Of a DNA stretch of 64,000 nt, positions 7,449-16,443 are shown piece after piece (positions within the stretch are counted from its first letter, which is position 1; each line of letters opens with the position of its first letter). The translations under genes were made by a program, and so were the position numbers. The stretch is taken from the NCBI GenBank assembly GCA_964444685.1, contig CAYUIG010000005.1:43338-107337 (forward strand). The letters run 5' to 3'. Under the pieces are notes generated by a model. It ran no database searches, had not been told where the DNA came from, and was given only the letters and a program-made list of their open reading frames with translations. This DNA comes from CAYUIG01 sp964444685. Lineage in GTDB: Bacteria > Gemmatimonadota > Gemmatimonadetes > Longimicrobiales > RSA9.

Positions 7449-9887
7449 ATGGACCATCTTCTCCGCGACCTGCGTCATTCTGCGCGCGCGCTCCTGCGCC
7501 GTCCCGGCTTCCTCGCCCTGGCCACGATCACGCTCGCACTCGGCATCGGAGCGACGACGGCAATCTTCAGCGTGGTGCACGGTGTCCTGCTGCGCTCGCT
7601 GCCGTTCCCGGAGGCGGAGCGCATCGTGATGATCTGGGAAGCGGACGAGCGGGAGCCTGCGGGTCTCGGCGGGCAGATGTCGCACCTCAATTTCCTCGAC
7701 TATCGCGAGCAGGCGAGGTCGTTCGAAGCGATGGCGCAAATGCGGTCGGGGAACATGACCGTGACGGGATTGGGGGATGCGCGGCTCGTGCCCGGCGGCC
7801 AGGTCACGCCCGATTTCTTCCGCGTGCTGGGCGTCGACCTGCTGTTGGGCCGCAGCTTCTCGGCGGAGGAGAACCTGCCTTCGGGGCCGCGCGCGGTCGT
7901 GCTGGGCGAATCGTTCTGGCGTGAGCAGTTCGCCAGCCGCCGCGACATCCTGGGCGAGATCCTGTACATCGGCGGCGACGCGCACACCATCATCGGCGTG
8001 GCCCCCGCGGCCATCGAATTCCCGAACGATGCCCGCCTGTGGATCGCCGCACGCAACAACGATGATGGCTGCGGCCGTGGCTGTGTGATGTACGCGACGA
8101 TCGGGCGGCTCGCATCCGGCTCGACGATCGAGCAAGCGCGCGCGGAGCTGGTCCCGATCGCGGGCCGCCTCGAGGAGGCGTATCCCGAATCCAATTCGTA
8201 CGAGACTGCCGCGGTCGCATCGCTGCACGACGTGATCGTGGGCGACGTGCGCTTCGAGCTGCTGCTTCTCCTCGGTGCGGTGGTGATGGTGCTGCTCATC
8301 GCGTGCGCGAACGTGGCGAATCTGATGCTCGTACGTGGCGGCGCGCGCGCGACGGAGCTTGCCGTGCGTGCGGCGCTCGGCGCCGGACGCCGCCGCCTGC
8401 TCTCCCTGCTCATGGCCGAAAGCCTCGTGCTCGCACTCGTCGGCGGCGCAGGTGGCGTGCTGTTTGCCGCGTGGGGCGTGCGTGCGCTGCGCGGCGTCGC
8501 ACCCGCAGGCATTCCGCGCATCGACGAGATCGGCCTGAGCGGCCTCACGCTCGTCTTTGCGATCGGCATCGCACTCGTCACGGCGCTCATCTTCGGCCTC
8601 GCACCCGCGCTGCGTCTCTCGGGCCTGACGCTGCTGTCCTCGCTGCGCGAGGGGCGCGGCCGGATCGGCGGACGTCGCTTCGGCCGCTCGGCCATCGTCG
8701 CGGTGGAGCTCGCACTGTCGATCCTCCTGCTCCTCGGTGCGGGCATGATGCTGCGCAGCCTCATGCGCCTCAACGCCACCGATCTCGGGTTCGATCCGTC
8801 GAACGTCACGACGTTTCGCATCAGTCTGCCGGACGCGCGCTACCCATCGGCGGATGCGGCCGTCGTGTTCATGAACCAGCTCGAGGAGCGGCTCGCGGCG
8901 ATCCGCGGCGTCGAGCGCGTCGCGATTGCCGTTGCACCGCCCTTCGGCACTTCCACCCTCGTCGGCTCGATCGAACGTACGGACCGGCCACCGCCGCAGC
9001 CGGGCGACGAGCTGCTCTATCACTGGCGTGCCGTGTCGCCGCAGTTCCTCGAGCTGCTCGACATCCCGATCCTCGAGGGCCGCGGCTTCACGGCTGCCGA
9101 CCGCGCGGGTTCGCTGCCAGTCGCGCTGATCACAAGGCGCACGGCCGAACGCTACTTCCCGGGCGAGTCGGCGGTCGGCAAGCGCGTCGAACTCAGCCTC
9201 TCGACCGGCTACCCCGAGGACGAGCCGCGCACGATCGTCGGCGTCGTGGGCGACATACGCCCGGACTTCACGCCGGAAGCGCCTCACGAAGAGCTGTGGA
9301 TCCCGTACGCGCAGGCCGGCTCCAGCTTCCCCAGTCTGCTCGTCGAGTCGCGCAGGCCCGCAGGCGCGGTGCTGACGGATGCGCGGGCCGTGCTGGCCTC
9401 GCTGGATCCGCTGATGCCGATCGCGCAGCCGGGGACGATCCTCGAGCAGGTGAACACGGCGAAGGCCCCCACGCGCTTCTACGTGCTGCTGCTCGCGCTC
9501 TTCGCGACCATCGCGATCGCACTCGCGAGCGTCGGCATCTACGGCGTCGTCGCATACCTGGTGCTCCAGCGCACGCGCGAGATCGGCGTCCGCATGGCGC
9601 TCGGCGCACGCGTCGCCGAAGTCGTTCGCCTCGTGATCTGGCAGGGGCTGCGCCCGGCGCTTGCCGGCATTGCGGTCGGCCTGATCACGGCCGCTGCGGC
9701 GGCCCGTGCGGTGCGTGCCTATGCGGGTGAGGACGCAGCGGCGACGCTGCGCGATGTCTCCGCCCGCGATCCTCTAACCTTCGCGGCCGCCACGGCGCTG
9801 CTGCTCGCGATCGTCGTGGCCGCGTGCCTCGTGCCCGCGTGGCGGGCCGCGGGGATTCCGCCATCGACGGCGCTGCGCAACGAGTGA
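7449..9887 (+). CDS. ADOP-family ABC transporter permease (no prefix domain)
   Basis: This 812-residue paralogue of the permease at 352-2976 keeps the core: TM1 ('ALGIGATTAIFSVVHGVLL'), MacB periplasmic domain, FtsX domain with 'ACANVANLMLVRGGAR', second periplasmic domain, and a C-terminal FtsX domain with 'RTREIGVRMALGAR'. It lacks the N-terminal prefix domain, and no PadR gene is adjacent, consistent with the prefix and PadR going together. No ABC ATPase lies nearby. Family members are thought to work in export or envelope functions of unknown substrate. Confidence 0.9.
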   Translation: MDHLLRDLRHSARALLRRPGFLALATITLALGIGATTAIFSVVHGVLLRSLPFPEAERIVMIWEADEREPAGLGGQMSHLNFLDYREQARSFEAMAQMRSGNMTVTGLGDARLVPGGQVTPDFFRVLGVDLLLGRSFSAEENLPSGPRAVVLGESFWREQFASRRDILGEILYIGGDAHTIIGVAPAAIEFPNDARLWIAARNNDDGCGRGCVMYATIGRLASGSTIEQARAELVPIAGRLEEAYPESNSYETAAVASLHDVIVGDVRFELLLLLGAVVMVLLIACANVANLMLVRGGARATELAVRAALGAGRRRLLSLLMAESLVLALVGGAGGVLFAAWGVRALRGVAPAGIPRIDEIGLSGLTLVFAIGIALVTALIFGLAPALRLSGLTLLSSLREGRGRIGGRRFGRSAIVAVELALSILLLLGAGMMLRSLMRLNATDLGFDPSNVTTFRISLPDARYPSADAAVVFMNQLEERLAAIRGVERVAIAVAPPFGTSTLVGSIERTDRPPPQPGDELLYHWRAVSPQFLELLDIPILEGRGFTAADRAGSLPVALITRRTAERYFPGESAVGKRVELSLSTGYPEDEPRTIVGVVGDIRPDFTPEAPHEELWIPYAQAGSSFPSLLVESRRPAGAVLTDARAVLASLDPLMPIAQPGTILEQVNTAKAPTRFYVLLLALFATIAIALASVGIYGVVAYLVLQRTREIGVRMALGARVAEVVRLVIWQGLRPALAGIAVGLITAAAAARAVRAYAGEDAAATLRDVSARDPLTFAAATALLLAIVVAACLVPAWRAAGIPPSTALRNE

Positions 9888-9912
9888 TTCGGGCTGGCTT
9901 CAGGGGGAATGC

Positions 9913-9941
9913 TTGACGTGAGCGTGGTGGGTTTGCATTCT
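9913..9941 (+). promoter_or_regulatory. Sigma70-type promoter before the Tat FAD oxidoreductase
   Basis: TTGACG (9913-9918), a 17-base spacer and CATTCT (9936-9941) lie about 35 bases before the ATG at 9976. It probably drives the oxidoreductase and perhaps the two genes after it. Confidence 0.55.
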
Positions 9942-9975
9942 CGCCTTCGCTCGCGACCCCCTGAACGCCGATCCA

Positions 9976-11247
9976 ATGCCCGACGACAGCCGCACGCCGG
10001 CGGTGGACCGCCGCGACTTCCTCAAGGCGGCAGGCCTGCAGACCGGCCTGCTCTTCGCCGGTGGCTACGCACCCGCCATCGCACGCGCCCGCGGTCAGGG
10101 GCCGAACATCATCGTGGTCGGCGCCGGTGCATGGGGCTCGTGGACCGCGCTGCACCTCCAGCGCATGGGCGCGACGGTACGGCTCATCGATGCGTACGGC
10201 CCCGGCAATTCACGCTCGACCTCGGGCGATGAAACGCGCGGGATCCGCACCGGCTACGCGGACAACGTGCTCTGGTCGACGTGGGCATCGGAAGCGATCC
10301 GTCGCTGGAAGCAGTGGGACGAAATCTTCCAGGAGGCGTTCGGGCAGAAGGTGTTCTTCCCCGTCGGCGACCTCATCCTGCGCAAGGAGTGGGAGCCGTT
10401 CCTCGAGCAGACGCGCGCGACGTGGGATCAGGTCGGAATCGAGTACACCGTCCTCACGCCGGAAGAAGTCCACTACCGCTGGCCGGTGATCGACCTCACC
10501 GACATCGGCGTCGCACTGTACGAGCATGACGCCGGCGTCGCCCGCGCGCGCGCCGCAACGCAGGCCACCGCGGAACTCTTCCGCCGCGAGGGCGGCACCA
10601 TCATCGAGGAGCGCGTGCATCCGGGTCGCCGCGACAACGGCCGCGTGCAGGAAGTGTGGCTGTCGAATGGCGAGACGCTCACGGCCGACCTGTACGTTTT
10701 CGCGTGCGGGCCGTGGCTGTGGAAGGTCTTCCCCGAGATCCTCACGCGGAAGATGCGCACGTCGCTCGGCCACGTCTTCTATCTCGGCACACCCATCGGC
10801 GACGACCGCTTCACATGGCCGAACATGCCGAGCTACAACTTCCCGGGCATCACCGGCTGGCCCGCACTGCCCTTCGACTTCCGCGGCTTTCGCGTGCGCA
10901 CCGGCGGCGGCCAGCACAGCGATCCCGACTACAGCGACCGGTGGGTCCCGCCGGAGTCGCACGTCCGCTTCCGCAACTTCCTCGCGGAACGGTTCCCGCA
11001 CCTCGCGGCGGCGCCCCTGCTGGAGACGCGCGCCTGCCACTACGAGTCCACCTCGAGCGGCGAGTTCATGATCACGCCGCACCCCGACCTCTCGAACCTC
11101 TGGATCGTCGGCGGCGGCAACGCCGAGGGCTTCAAGTTCGGCCCCGTAATCGGCGACTACGCCGCGCGCCGGATCATGGGGGAGGAAGGTGACCCCGAGC
11201 TCGTCGCACGGTTCGGGATCCCGGCCGAGGAGTACGAGCAGCGCTGA
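9976..11247 (+). CDS. Tat-exported FAD-dependent oxidoreductase (DAO/sarcosine oxidase-like)
   Basis: The 423-residue protein begins with a Tat-like signal ('DRRDFLKAAG', residues 11-20) and then the FAD dinucleotide-binding motif 'VVGAGAWGSWTALHL' (about residues 47-61). 'TSGDETRGIRTGY' resembles the active-site strand of monomeric sarcosine oxidase, and the C-terminal 'IVGGGNAEGFKFGPVIGDY' closes the FAD site. It should oxidise a secondary amine or amino acid outside the cytoplasm; the substrate cannot be read. The Tat signal implies folded export with bound FAD. The following propeller and diheme cytochrome may take up electrons (inference). Confidence 0.85.
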   Translation: MPDDSRTPAVDRRDFLKAAGLQTGLLFAGGYAPAIARARGQGPNIIVVGAGAWGSWTALHLQRMGATVRLIDAYGPGNSRSTSGDETRGIRTGYADNVLWSTWASEAIRRWKQWDEIFQEAFGQKVFFPVGDLILRKEWEPFLEQTRATWDQVGIEYTVLTPEEVHYRWPVIDLTDIGVALYEHDAGVARARAATQATAELFRREGGTIIEERVHPGRRDNGRVQEVWLSNGETLTADLYVFACGPWLWKVFPEILTRKMRTSLGHVFYLGTPIGDDRFTWPNMPSYNFPGITGWPALPFDFRGFRVRTGGGQHSDPDYSDRWVPPESHVRFRNFLAERFPHLAAAPLLETRACHYESTSSGEFMITPHPDLSNLWIVGGGNAEGFKFGPVIGDYAARRIMGEEGDPELVARFGIPAEEYEQR

Positions 11248-11262
11248 GCGGCATTGACCGCC

Positions 11263-11278
11263 GGGGGCGGCCGCCCCC
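11263..11278. other. Perfect 16-bp GC palindrome
   Basis: GGGGGCGGCCGCCCCC is its own reverse complement and lies 16 bases after the oxidoreductase stop. It may slow or end transcription between the two genes, but no T run follows. Confidence 0.45.
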
Positions 11279-11318
11279 ACGTTGAAACCGGCATCCCCCC
11301 TTATCCGAAGAGTTCTCC

Positions 11319-12587
11319 ATGCGACGACGACACTTCATCCTCGCCGCGCTCGTCGCGGCGCCGGTACTCGCGTGCGCCGACGGCGGCAGCGAGTGGGCCG
11401 GCACCGTCCGCGACAGCGCCGGCATTGCCATCGTGGAGAACCCGCTGGAAGGCGTGTGGGCTCCCGGTGAAGCGCCCACGATCGAACTCGAGCTCGACAT
11501 CGGCTCGGCGGAGGGTCCGGCCGAGACGCAGTTCGGTCAGATCGCCCCGGCCGCCGGCATCGATGTGGCCGAGAACGGCGACATCTACGTTCTCGACATG
11601 CAGGCGAGCATCGTGCGGGTGTTCGACGCGAACGGCACGTACCTGCGCGAGATGGGCGGCCAGGGCTCGGGCCCCGGGGAGCTGAGTCAGGCGCTCGGCG
11701 GCGTCCTGCTGCTCCCGGGCGACACGGTGCTCGTGCCGGACGTCCTGCAGCAGCGGCTCACGCGCTACACGCCCACGGGCAACCCTGTCGCCAGTGTGCC
11801 GCTGCCTCTGACCGAAGGCATCCCCATCCGCTGGGAGAAGACGGCAGACCACCGCATCATTCAGCAGCAGCGGCGCATGCAGCTGCCGGGAATGGATTCG
11901 GTCACGCAGGCGGACTACCTGATCGAGAGGGGCGCGGACGGGACCATTCGCGACACGATCATGCAGCTCCCGACCGGTGGCACGATCAACTTCAGCGGCG
12001 AGGGGCCGATGATCCGCCTCTTCTCGCCCGAACCGGTGTGGGCCATCGGCACCGACAGCAAGGTGTACTACGCCATTAACGACGGCTACAGCATCCTCGT
12101 CCACTCGCGCGATGGCGTGCTCGAACGGATCATCCGGCGTCCGTTCGAGCGGCGGGCTGTTACCGAATCCGACCAGCAGCAGATCCGCGACGCAATGACG
12201 GATATGATGCGCGACCAGGGGGTGCCGCCGCAGGCCGTTGCGCAGATGGGGCAGATGCTGCAGTTCGCCGATTACTATCCGGCGTTCGCCACGATCATCG
12301 GCGGACCGCAGGGATCGATCTGGGTCCAGCAGATCCGCAGCGCCGAGGAGATGGCCGCGGGGGGCGGCGAGTTCGACATCCAGGACACCGGTTCCAACCG
12401 CTTCGATGTGTTCGATTCGCAGGGCCGCTATCTCGGGGTGATCGAGCTGCCGCAGCGCTTCCAGCCCATGCGCGTCGTCGGATCGTACGTCTACGGCATC
12501 TGGCGCGACGAACTGGACGTCCAGCACGTGCGCCGGCTGCGCATCGGTGGAACCATCGAGGAGGTGCCCAGTGAGATCGTTCGTTAA
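11319..12587 (+). CDS. Six-bladed beta-propeller lipoprotein
   Basis: This 422-residue product has a lipoprotein signal with cysteine 19 in 'PVLACADGG'. The mature part opens with 'VRDSAGIAIVENP', the hallmark of a large secreted propeller family of Gemmatimonadota. Repeats of the type 'IDVAENGDIYVLDMQ', 'VRVFDANGTYLREMG' and 'FDVFDSQGRYLGVIEL' mark NHL/6-bladed propeller blades. The closing 'VVGSYVYGIWRDELDVQHVRRLRI' is also typical. Function of the family is unknown; it may bind ligands or proteins at the outer membrane. Its last 17 bases overlap the start of the diheme cytochrome gene. Confidence 0.85.
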   Translation: MRRRHFILAALVAAPVLACADGGSEWAGTVRDSAGIAIVENPLEGVWAPGEAPTIELELDIGSAEGPAETQFGQIAPAAGIDVAENGDIYVLDMQASIVRVFDANGTYLREMGGQGSGPGELSQALGGVLLLPGDTVLVPDVLQQRLTRYTPTGNPVASVPLPLTEGIPIRWEKTADHRIIQQQRRMQLPGMDSVTQADYLIERGADGTIRDTIMQLPTGGTINFSGEGPMIRLFSPEPVWAIGTDSKVYYAINDGYSILVHSRDGVLERIIRRPFERRAVTESDQQQIRDAMTDMMRDQGVPPQAVAQMGQMLQFADYYPAFATIIGGPQGSIWVQQIRSAEEMAAGGGEFDIQDTGSNRFDVFDSQGRYLGVIELPQRFQPMRVVGSYVYGIWRDELDVQHVRRLRIGGTIEEVPSEIVR

Positions 12588-13458
12588 GTGGACCGGGATC
12601 GCACTCGGTTCCATACTCGGACTGCTGATCATCGCGGGGGCCGTGCTCTACGTGCGCGGCGGATCTGCGTTCGATGGACCGGATGAGCTTCCGCTGGAAA
12701 GCATCGCGGCGGATCCGTCCCTCATCGACCGCGGCGCGCACATCGCCGCAACGCACGGCTGCATGGACTGCCACGCGGCGCGGCTGGAGGGTCAGGTGCT
12801 CGTCGACGCGCCGCCCTTCCTCGTCGTCGCATCCAATCTGACGTCCGGCGCCGGCGGCGTCGGCTCACGCATGGATGCGCTCGGCTGGGAGCGCGCCATC
12901 CGACACGGTGTCGGCGTCGACGGCCGCGGCCTCGCGATCATGCCGTCCGAGATGTACGCCCACATGAGCGATGACGACGTCGCCGCCCTCATCGCGTGGC
13001 TCGACGCGCAGCCGCCGGTCGACAACGAGCTCCCGCCGACAGAGATCCGTCCGCTCGGCCGCATCATCGCCGGCATGGGCGGCTTCGCGCCGACAAGCCA
13101 GCTCGTGAACCACACCGAGCCGCACCTGGAAGTCGCGCCGCCGATGGCGGCCACGGTCGAGTACGGCGCCTACCGCGCGCGCACGCTCTGCCACGCGTGC
13201 CACGGCCCGAACCTCGAGGGCGCACAGCCCCCCAATCCCGATAGCCCGTGGGCGCCTTCGCTCCACGGTGTGAAGGGCTGGACGCTCGAGCAGTTCGTCA
13301 CCACGCTGCGGACCGGTCAGACACCCGCGCGCCAGCTCGACAGCCTCTACATGCCGTACAACATCACGCGGGAACTGGAGGACGTGGAGATCGAGGCGCT
13401 GCACCTTTACATCAAATCGCTGCCTCAGCCGTCAGGGACTCCGGTGGCTGCGCGGTAG
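12571..13458 (+). CDS. Membrane-anchored diheme cytochrome c
   Basis: The 295-residue protein has one N-terminal TM anchor (residues about 8-27) and two heme sites, CMDCH (about 64-68) and CHACH (about 207-211). Possible axial methionines lie in 'AIMPSEMYAHMSD' and 'SLYMPYNITRELED'. The layout matches cytochrome subunits of quinohemoprotein or alcohol dehydrogenases, which carry electrons to the respiratory chain. The GTG at 12571 was chosen over GTG 12547 because GAGGAGG lies six bases before it. It overlaps the propeller gene by 17 bases, so translation is likely coupled. Confidence 0.88.
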   Translation: MRSFVKWTGIALGSILGLLIIAGAVLYVRGGSAFDGPDELPLESIAADPSLIDRGAHIAATHGCMDCHAARLEGQVLVDAPPFLVVASNLTSGAGGVGSRMDALGWERAIRHGVGVDGRGLAIMPSEMYAHMSDDDVAALIAWLDAQPPVDNELPPTEIRPLGRIIAGMGGFAPTSQLVNHTEPHLEVAPPMAATVEYGAYRARTLCHACHGPNLEGAQPPNPDSPWAPSLHGVKGWTLEQFVTTLRTGQTPARQLDSLYMPYNITRELEDVEIEALHLYIKSLPQPSGTPVAAR

Positions 13459-13486
13459 TCTCAGGGTCGGGAGGCACCGAAGCGGT

Positions 13487-14236
13487 TCAGCGCTCGAGAT
13501 CTCTCACCCACACGTTGCGGAAACGAACCGGCTGCCCGTGATCCTGGAGCACGAGCGGGAGCCGATCGGGATGGACGGCATAGTCCGGTCGTGCGCGATG
13601 CGCGGTCGGGCCGGTGAGCTCGACGGCATCCTGCACGAGCACGCCGTTGTGGAAGACGGTCAGTACGGCGGGACTCACGAGTTCCCCGTCCGCATCGAAG
13701 CGCGGACGGCGGAACACGATGTCATACGACTGCCACTCGCCGGGTGAACGGCTGGCATTCACCAGCGGCGGATACTGTCCATAGATGGCCGCGGCCTGTC
13801 CGTCGGCGTACGTCTCGTTCTTCCACGAATCGAGCACCTGCACTTCGTACCTGCCCATCAGGAACACGCCGCTGTTGCCGCGGTTCTGCCCGTCGCCTTC
13901 CGGCTGAGCGGGCGAGGCCCACTCGATGTGGAGCTGCACGTCGCCGAATGCGTCGCGCGTCGCGAGTTCGCCGGCTCCGGGCACGACTTCGAACCAGCCA
14001 TCACCGACGCGCCAGCGCGCGGGATCGCCGAAGCTCTGCCACGCGGAGAGGTCGGACGCGCCGAAGAGTACGATCGCATCGGACGGTGGCGGCGCCGGCG
14101 TCGCCGATTCGGGGCCCGGATCGATCACCGGCGGCCGCGCGCGGCCGGGGTCGTGCGGCGGCCAGTCGTGAGGCGACTGCGCCGCAGCACTCCCCGCCAT
14201 GAGTGCGAACCCCGCAGCAACCGCGAGGGCCCGCAT
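13487..14236 (-). CDS. Secreted DUF1080 (3-keto-disaccharide hydrolase-type) protein
   Basis: The product has a Sec signal peptide (residues 1-20, ending 'SAAAQ') and a concanavalin-like DUF1080 domain: 'LFGASDLSAWQSFG', 'GDVQLHIEWASP', 'GNSGVFLMGRYEVQVLDSW', 'GEWQSYDIVFRRP' and C-terminal 'PVRFRNVWVRDL'. Pfam names this fold 3-keto-disaccharide hydrolase, and some members act on plant-derived glycosides. The ATG at 14236 shares its A with the TGA of the peptidase gene upstream (TGATG), so translation is coupled. A longer frame upstream is inside that gene. Substrate not determined. Confidence 0.86.
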   Translation of the reverse strand: MRALAVAAGFALMAGSAAAQSPHDWPPHDPGRARPPVIDPGPESATPAPPPSDAIVLFGASDLSAWQSFGDPARWRVGDGWFEVVPGAGELATRDAFGDVQLHIEWASPAQPEGDGQNRGNSGVFLMGRYEVQVLDSWKNETYADGQAAAIYGQYPPLVNASRSPGEWQSYDIVFRRPRFDADGELVSPAVLTVFHNGVLVQDAVELTGPTAHRARPDYAVHPDRLPLVLQDHGQPVRFRNVWVRDLER

Positions 14237-15786
14237 CAGTTGCCCGTGTACGACTCGGCGCCGGGCCGGCACTGCGGCCAGCTCTGCGTCTGTCCGCGGA
14301 ACGACGGCATCACGTCGCGCCGCTCACGCGACACCTTCTCCGGATCCTCCGACGCAAGGTACGCGAGCATCGCGGTGAGCGTCGCGTTGTTGCGGATCTC
14401 CTCGAACACGACCTTGTCGAACGTGTCGCGGTTGGTGTGCCATGTATGCGTACCGTAGCTCCAGGAGATCGAGCTCAGGCTGAACGCGGGTGCGCCCGCG
14501 CAGATGAACGACGCGTAGTCGCTGCCGCCGCCGCCCGGCGAGCCGGGAATGTTCAGGTCGATGTGGCGTGTGATCTCCGCGGGGACGCGGCCGAGCCAGT
14601 CGGCGAAGTGACGGCCGGCACCCGTGAGCCCCTGCATCGAGATGTTGACGACGCGGCCCGTGCCGTTGTCCTGGTTGAAGAGCGCCTGCAGCCCCTCGAC
14701 GATTTCGGGATGCATCGCGGCGAAGCGGCGCGAGCCGTTCAGGCCCTGCTCTTCCCCGCCCCAGAGCCCGATCACGATCGTGCGCTTCGGATTCGGATAC
14801 ACCTGCTTCAGGATGCGCATCGCCTCGAGCATCACGGTGCTGCCCGTGCCGTTGTCCGTCGCGCCCGAGCCGCCGTCCCACGAGTCGTAGTGCGCGGAGA
14901 GCAGGATGTACTCGTTCGGCAGCTCCGTCCCGCGAATCATGCCGACCGTGTTGTACACCGGCACCTCACCCGTGAACTCGGACTCGGCCACGAGCCGCAC
15001 GGCCGGTCCCTGATCGTTCTCCGCGAGCCGCCACAGCAGGCCGTAGTCCTCGCACGACAGGTCGAGGTTCGGCACGTTCGACGTCGTGGTACCGAACACC
15101 TTGTTCACGCCGATGTCGCCGGACCAGTTCGACTCGAGGATGCCGGCGGCGCCCGCCTGGTCGAGCGCGCTGCGCAGCTGCGACCCGGATGCGACGCGCG
15201 CGGAGCGCCACGCATCCTGCGCCTGGGAGCGCGCCTCGGTCATGCGCTCGAGCGCTCCCGGCTGGCCGAACTCCTCGTAGTGCGAATTCGGCCGGCAGGT
15301 CGGCTGCGGGAAGGACGTGAGCACGAACTTGCCGCGCGTGGTCGGCAGCCATGCACGCACCGCGGCGGAGTCGCGCAGCGGCGGCAGTATCACGACCTCA
15401 CCTTCGACGGTGCGGCCGCCGGTGCCCGGACTCCACGCGAGCATCATCGCCTCGAGGGAGCGGACGCGCGGCTGGACCAGATCGAGGTGCGTGATGCCGC
15501 GGTCCCAGCCGCGCCACGTGCCGTACGGCTCGTTGCGCGCCTCGATGCCCCAGCTCTGGAGGAGGGACGCCGCCCAGTCGTTTGCGCGGTCGATGCCCGG
15601 TGAGCCGGTGAGCCGGGGTCCGATCGAGTCCATCAATGGCTGTGCGATACGTTCGGCCTGGCTCTGCTCCATGCCGAGCTGCCAGATCTGCTTCAGAACG
15701 GCATCGTCGGTGGTCCAGGTCTGCGCCGCCGCCGGCCCCGCTGAAAGGACGAGCGCCGCCATCACCGCCGTATTGATCGTTCTCAT
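14236..15786 (-). CDS. Secreted M28-family zinc peptidase
   Basis: This 516-residue protein has a Sec signal (residues 1-22, ending 'AAAQ') and an M28 catalytic domain with a PA-type insertion between residues about 120 and 260. Expected zinc ligands and catalytic residues are visible: 'LLSAHYDSWDGG' (His, Asp), 'GATDNGTG' (bridging Asp), 'GLWGGEEQGLNGS' (Glu pair), 'GGGGSDYASF' (Asp) and 'GTHTWHTNRDT' (His). The order is that of carboxypeptidase Q-like aminopeptidases and carboxypeptidases. ATG 15786 has SD GAGG. It is coupled by TGATG to the DUF1080 gene. Confidence 0.9.
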   Translation of the reverse strand: MRTINTAVMAALVLSAGPAAAQTWTTDDAVLKQIWQLGMEQSQAERIAQPLMDSIGPRLTGSPGIDRANDWAASLLQSWGIEARNEPYGTWRGWDRGITHLDLVQPRVRSLEAMMLAWSPGTGGRTVEGEVVILPPLRDSAAVRAWLPTTRGKFVLTSFPQPTCRPNSHYEEFGQPGALERMTEARSQAQDAWRSARVASGSQLRSALDQAGAAGILESNWSGDIGVNKVFGTTTSNVPNLDLSCEDYGLLWRLAENDQGPAVRLVAESEFTGEVPVYNTVGMIRGTELPNEYILLSAHYDSWDGGSGATDNGTGSTVMLEAMRILKQVYPNPKRTIVIGLWGGEEQGLNGSRRFAAMHPEIVEGLQALFNQDNGTGRVVNISMQGLTGAGRHFADWLGRVPAEITRHIDLNIPGSPGGGGSDYASFICAGAPAFSLSSISWSYGTHTWHTNRDTFDKVVFEEIRNNATLTAMLAYLASEDPEKVSRERRDVMPSFRGQTQSWPQCRPGAESYTGN

Positions 15787-15850
15787 GAATACCTCTTCAA
15801 GGGGATGCGTACCGGCCGACAACGTGGCCCGAAAGTGCCTGCGGGACAAG

Positions 15851-16279
15851 CTACCGGCGCAGCGCGGGGTGCGCCCATGTGAGACCGAGACCGATCAGGC
15901 CGAACCAGATCATGGTGCCGGGCGCCAGCGCGGGCGTGGCCCCCATCAACGACTCCCGGAAAAGCGCCCAGCCGGCGATCGTGGGCGCACGTTCGATCTC
16001 GAATTCGGCGTTGCCGGAGTAGTGGAGCCAGAGGCCCACGCCGCCGACGACCACGAACGCCGTCATCACGAGCCGGAAGAGTCGCACGAACCACTGGTTC
16101 GGCCGACCGAGCACCAGAAGCCCGCACGTCATCCCGGCGCCGAGGCTCACGATGGGGATCCACTGCTCCCAGTCCTCGGTGTGCTCGAGGAGGAGCAGCT
16201 CGATCAGTGTGCCGGCCATGCCGAAGAGCAGCACCAGGAGCAGGAGCGTCCTGAGCCGGGCGGTGTCGCGATTCTCCAC
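15851..16279 (-). CDS. Small integral membrane protein, unknown
   Basis: The product has 142 residues from GTG 16279, chosen for GGAG five bases upstream. Four hydrophobic segments are visible (about 10-27, 38-55, 62-83 and 110-132), with an acidic loop 'LEHTEDWEQW' after the first. I do not recognise the family. It lies 64 bases before the peptidase gene on the same strand and may share its transcript. Confidence 0.65.
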   Translation of the reverse strand: MENRDTARLRTLLLLVLLFGMAGTLIELLLLEHTEDWEQWIPIVSLGAGMTCGLLVLGRPNQWFVRLFRLVMTAFVVVGGVGLWLHYSGNAEFEIERAPTIAGWALFRESLMGATPALAPGTMIWFGLIGLGLTWAHPALRR

Positions 16280-16345
16280 GTCGTCTCCAGTCGGTTGCGA
16301 TGCGCAATCTGTCCTGTTCCCGCGTGCGTGCAAGCCCACCGGGCA

Positions 16346-16375
16346 TTGCCGCGGGCGGCCGGGCAGCATTAGCGT
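16346..16375 (+). promoter_or_regulatory. Possible promoter of the TonB receptor gene
   Basis: TTGCCG (16346-16351), an 18-base spacer and TAGCGT (16370-16375) lie 68 bases before the receptor ATG, in the divergent region with the membrane protein gene. Confidence 0.45.
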
Positions 16376-16412
16376 TACTCGTTCACGCCTCAGCCTGAGA
16401 CAGCCCTGTCGA

Positions 16413-16430
16413 CCCGGCCATACGGCCGGG
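16413..16430 (+). other. Hairpin just upstream of the receptor ribosome binding site
   Basis: CCCGGCC (16413-16419) pairs with GGCCGGG (16424-16430) around a four-base ATAC loop. The 3' arm runs directly into the G-rich stretch before ATG 16444, so folding could limit ribosome access. No known riboswitch shape was recognised. Confidence 0.45.
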
Positions 16431-16443
16431 GGGATCGGAACCC

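Noticed and set aside
7392..9287. Minus-strand open frame of about 630 codons opposite the second permease
   Set aside because: Antisense shadow with repeated basic/acidic runs and no signal or domain.
352..9887. MacAB-type tripartite efflux pump
   Set aside because: The two permeases have the duplicated ADOP layout and there is no MacB ATPase, MacA or TolC gene nearby.
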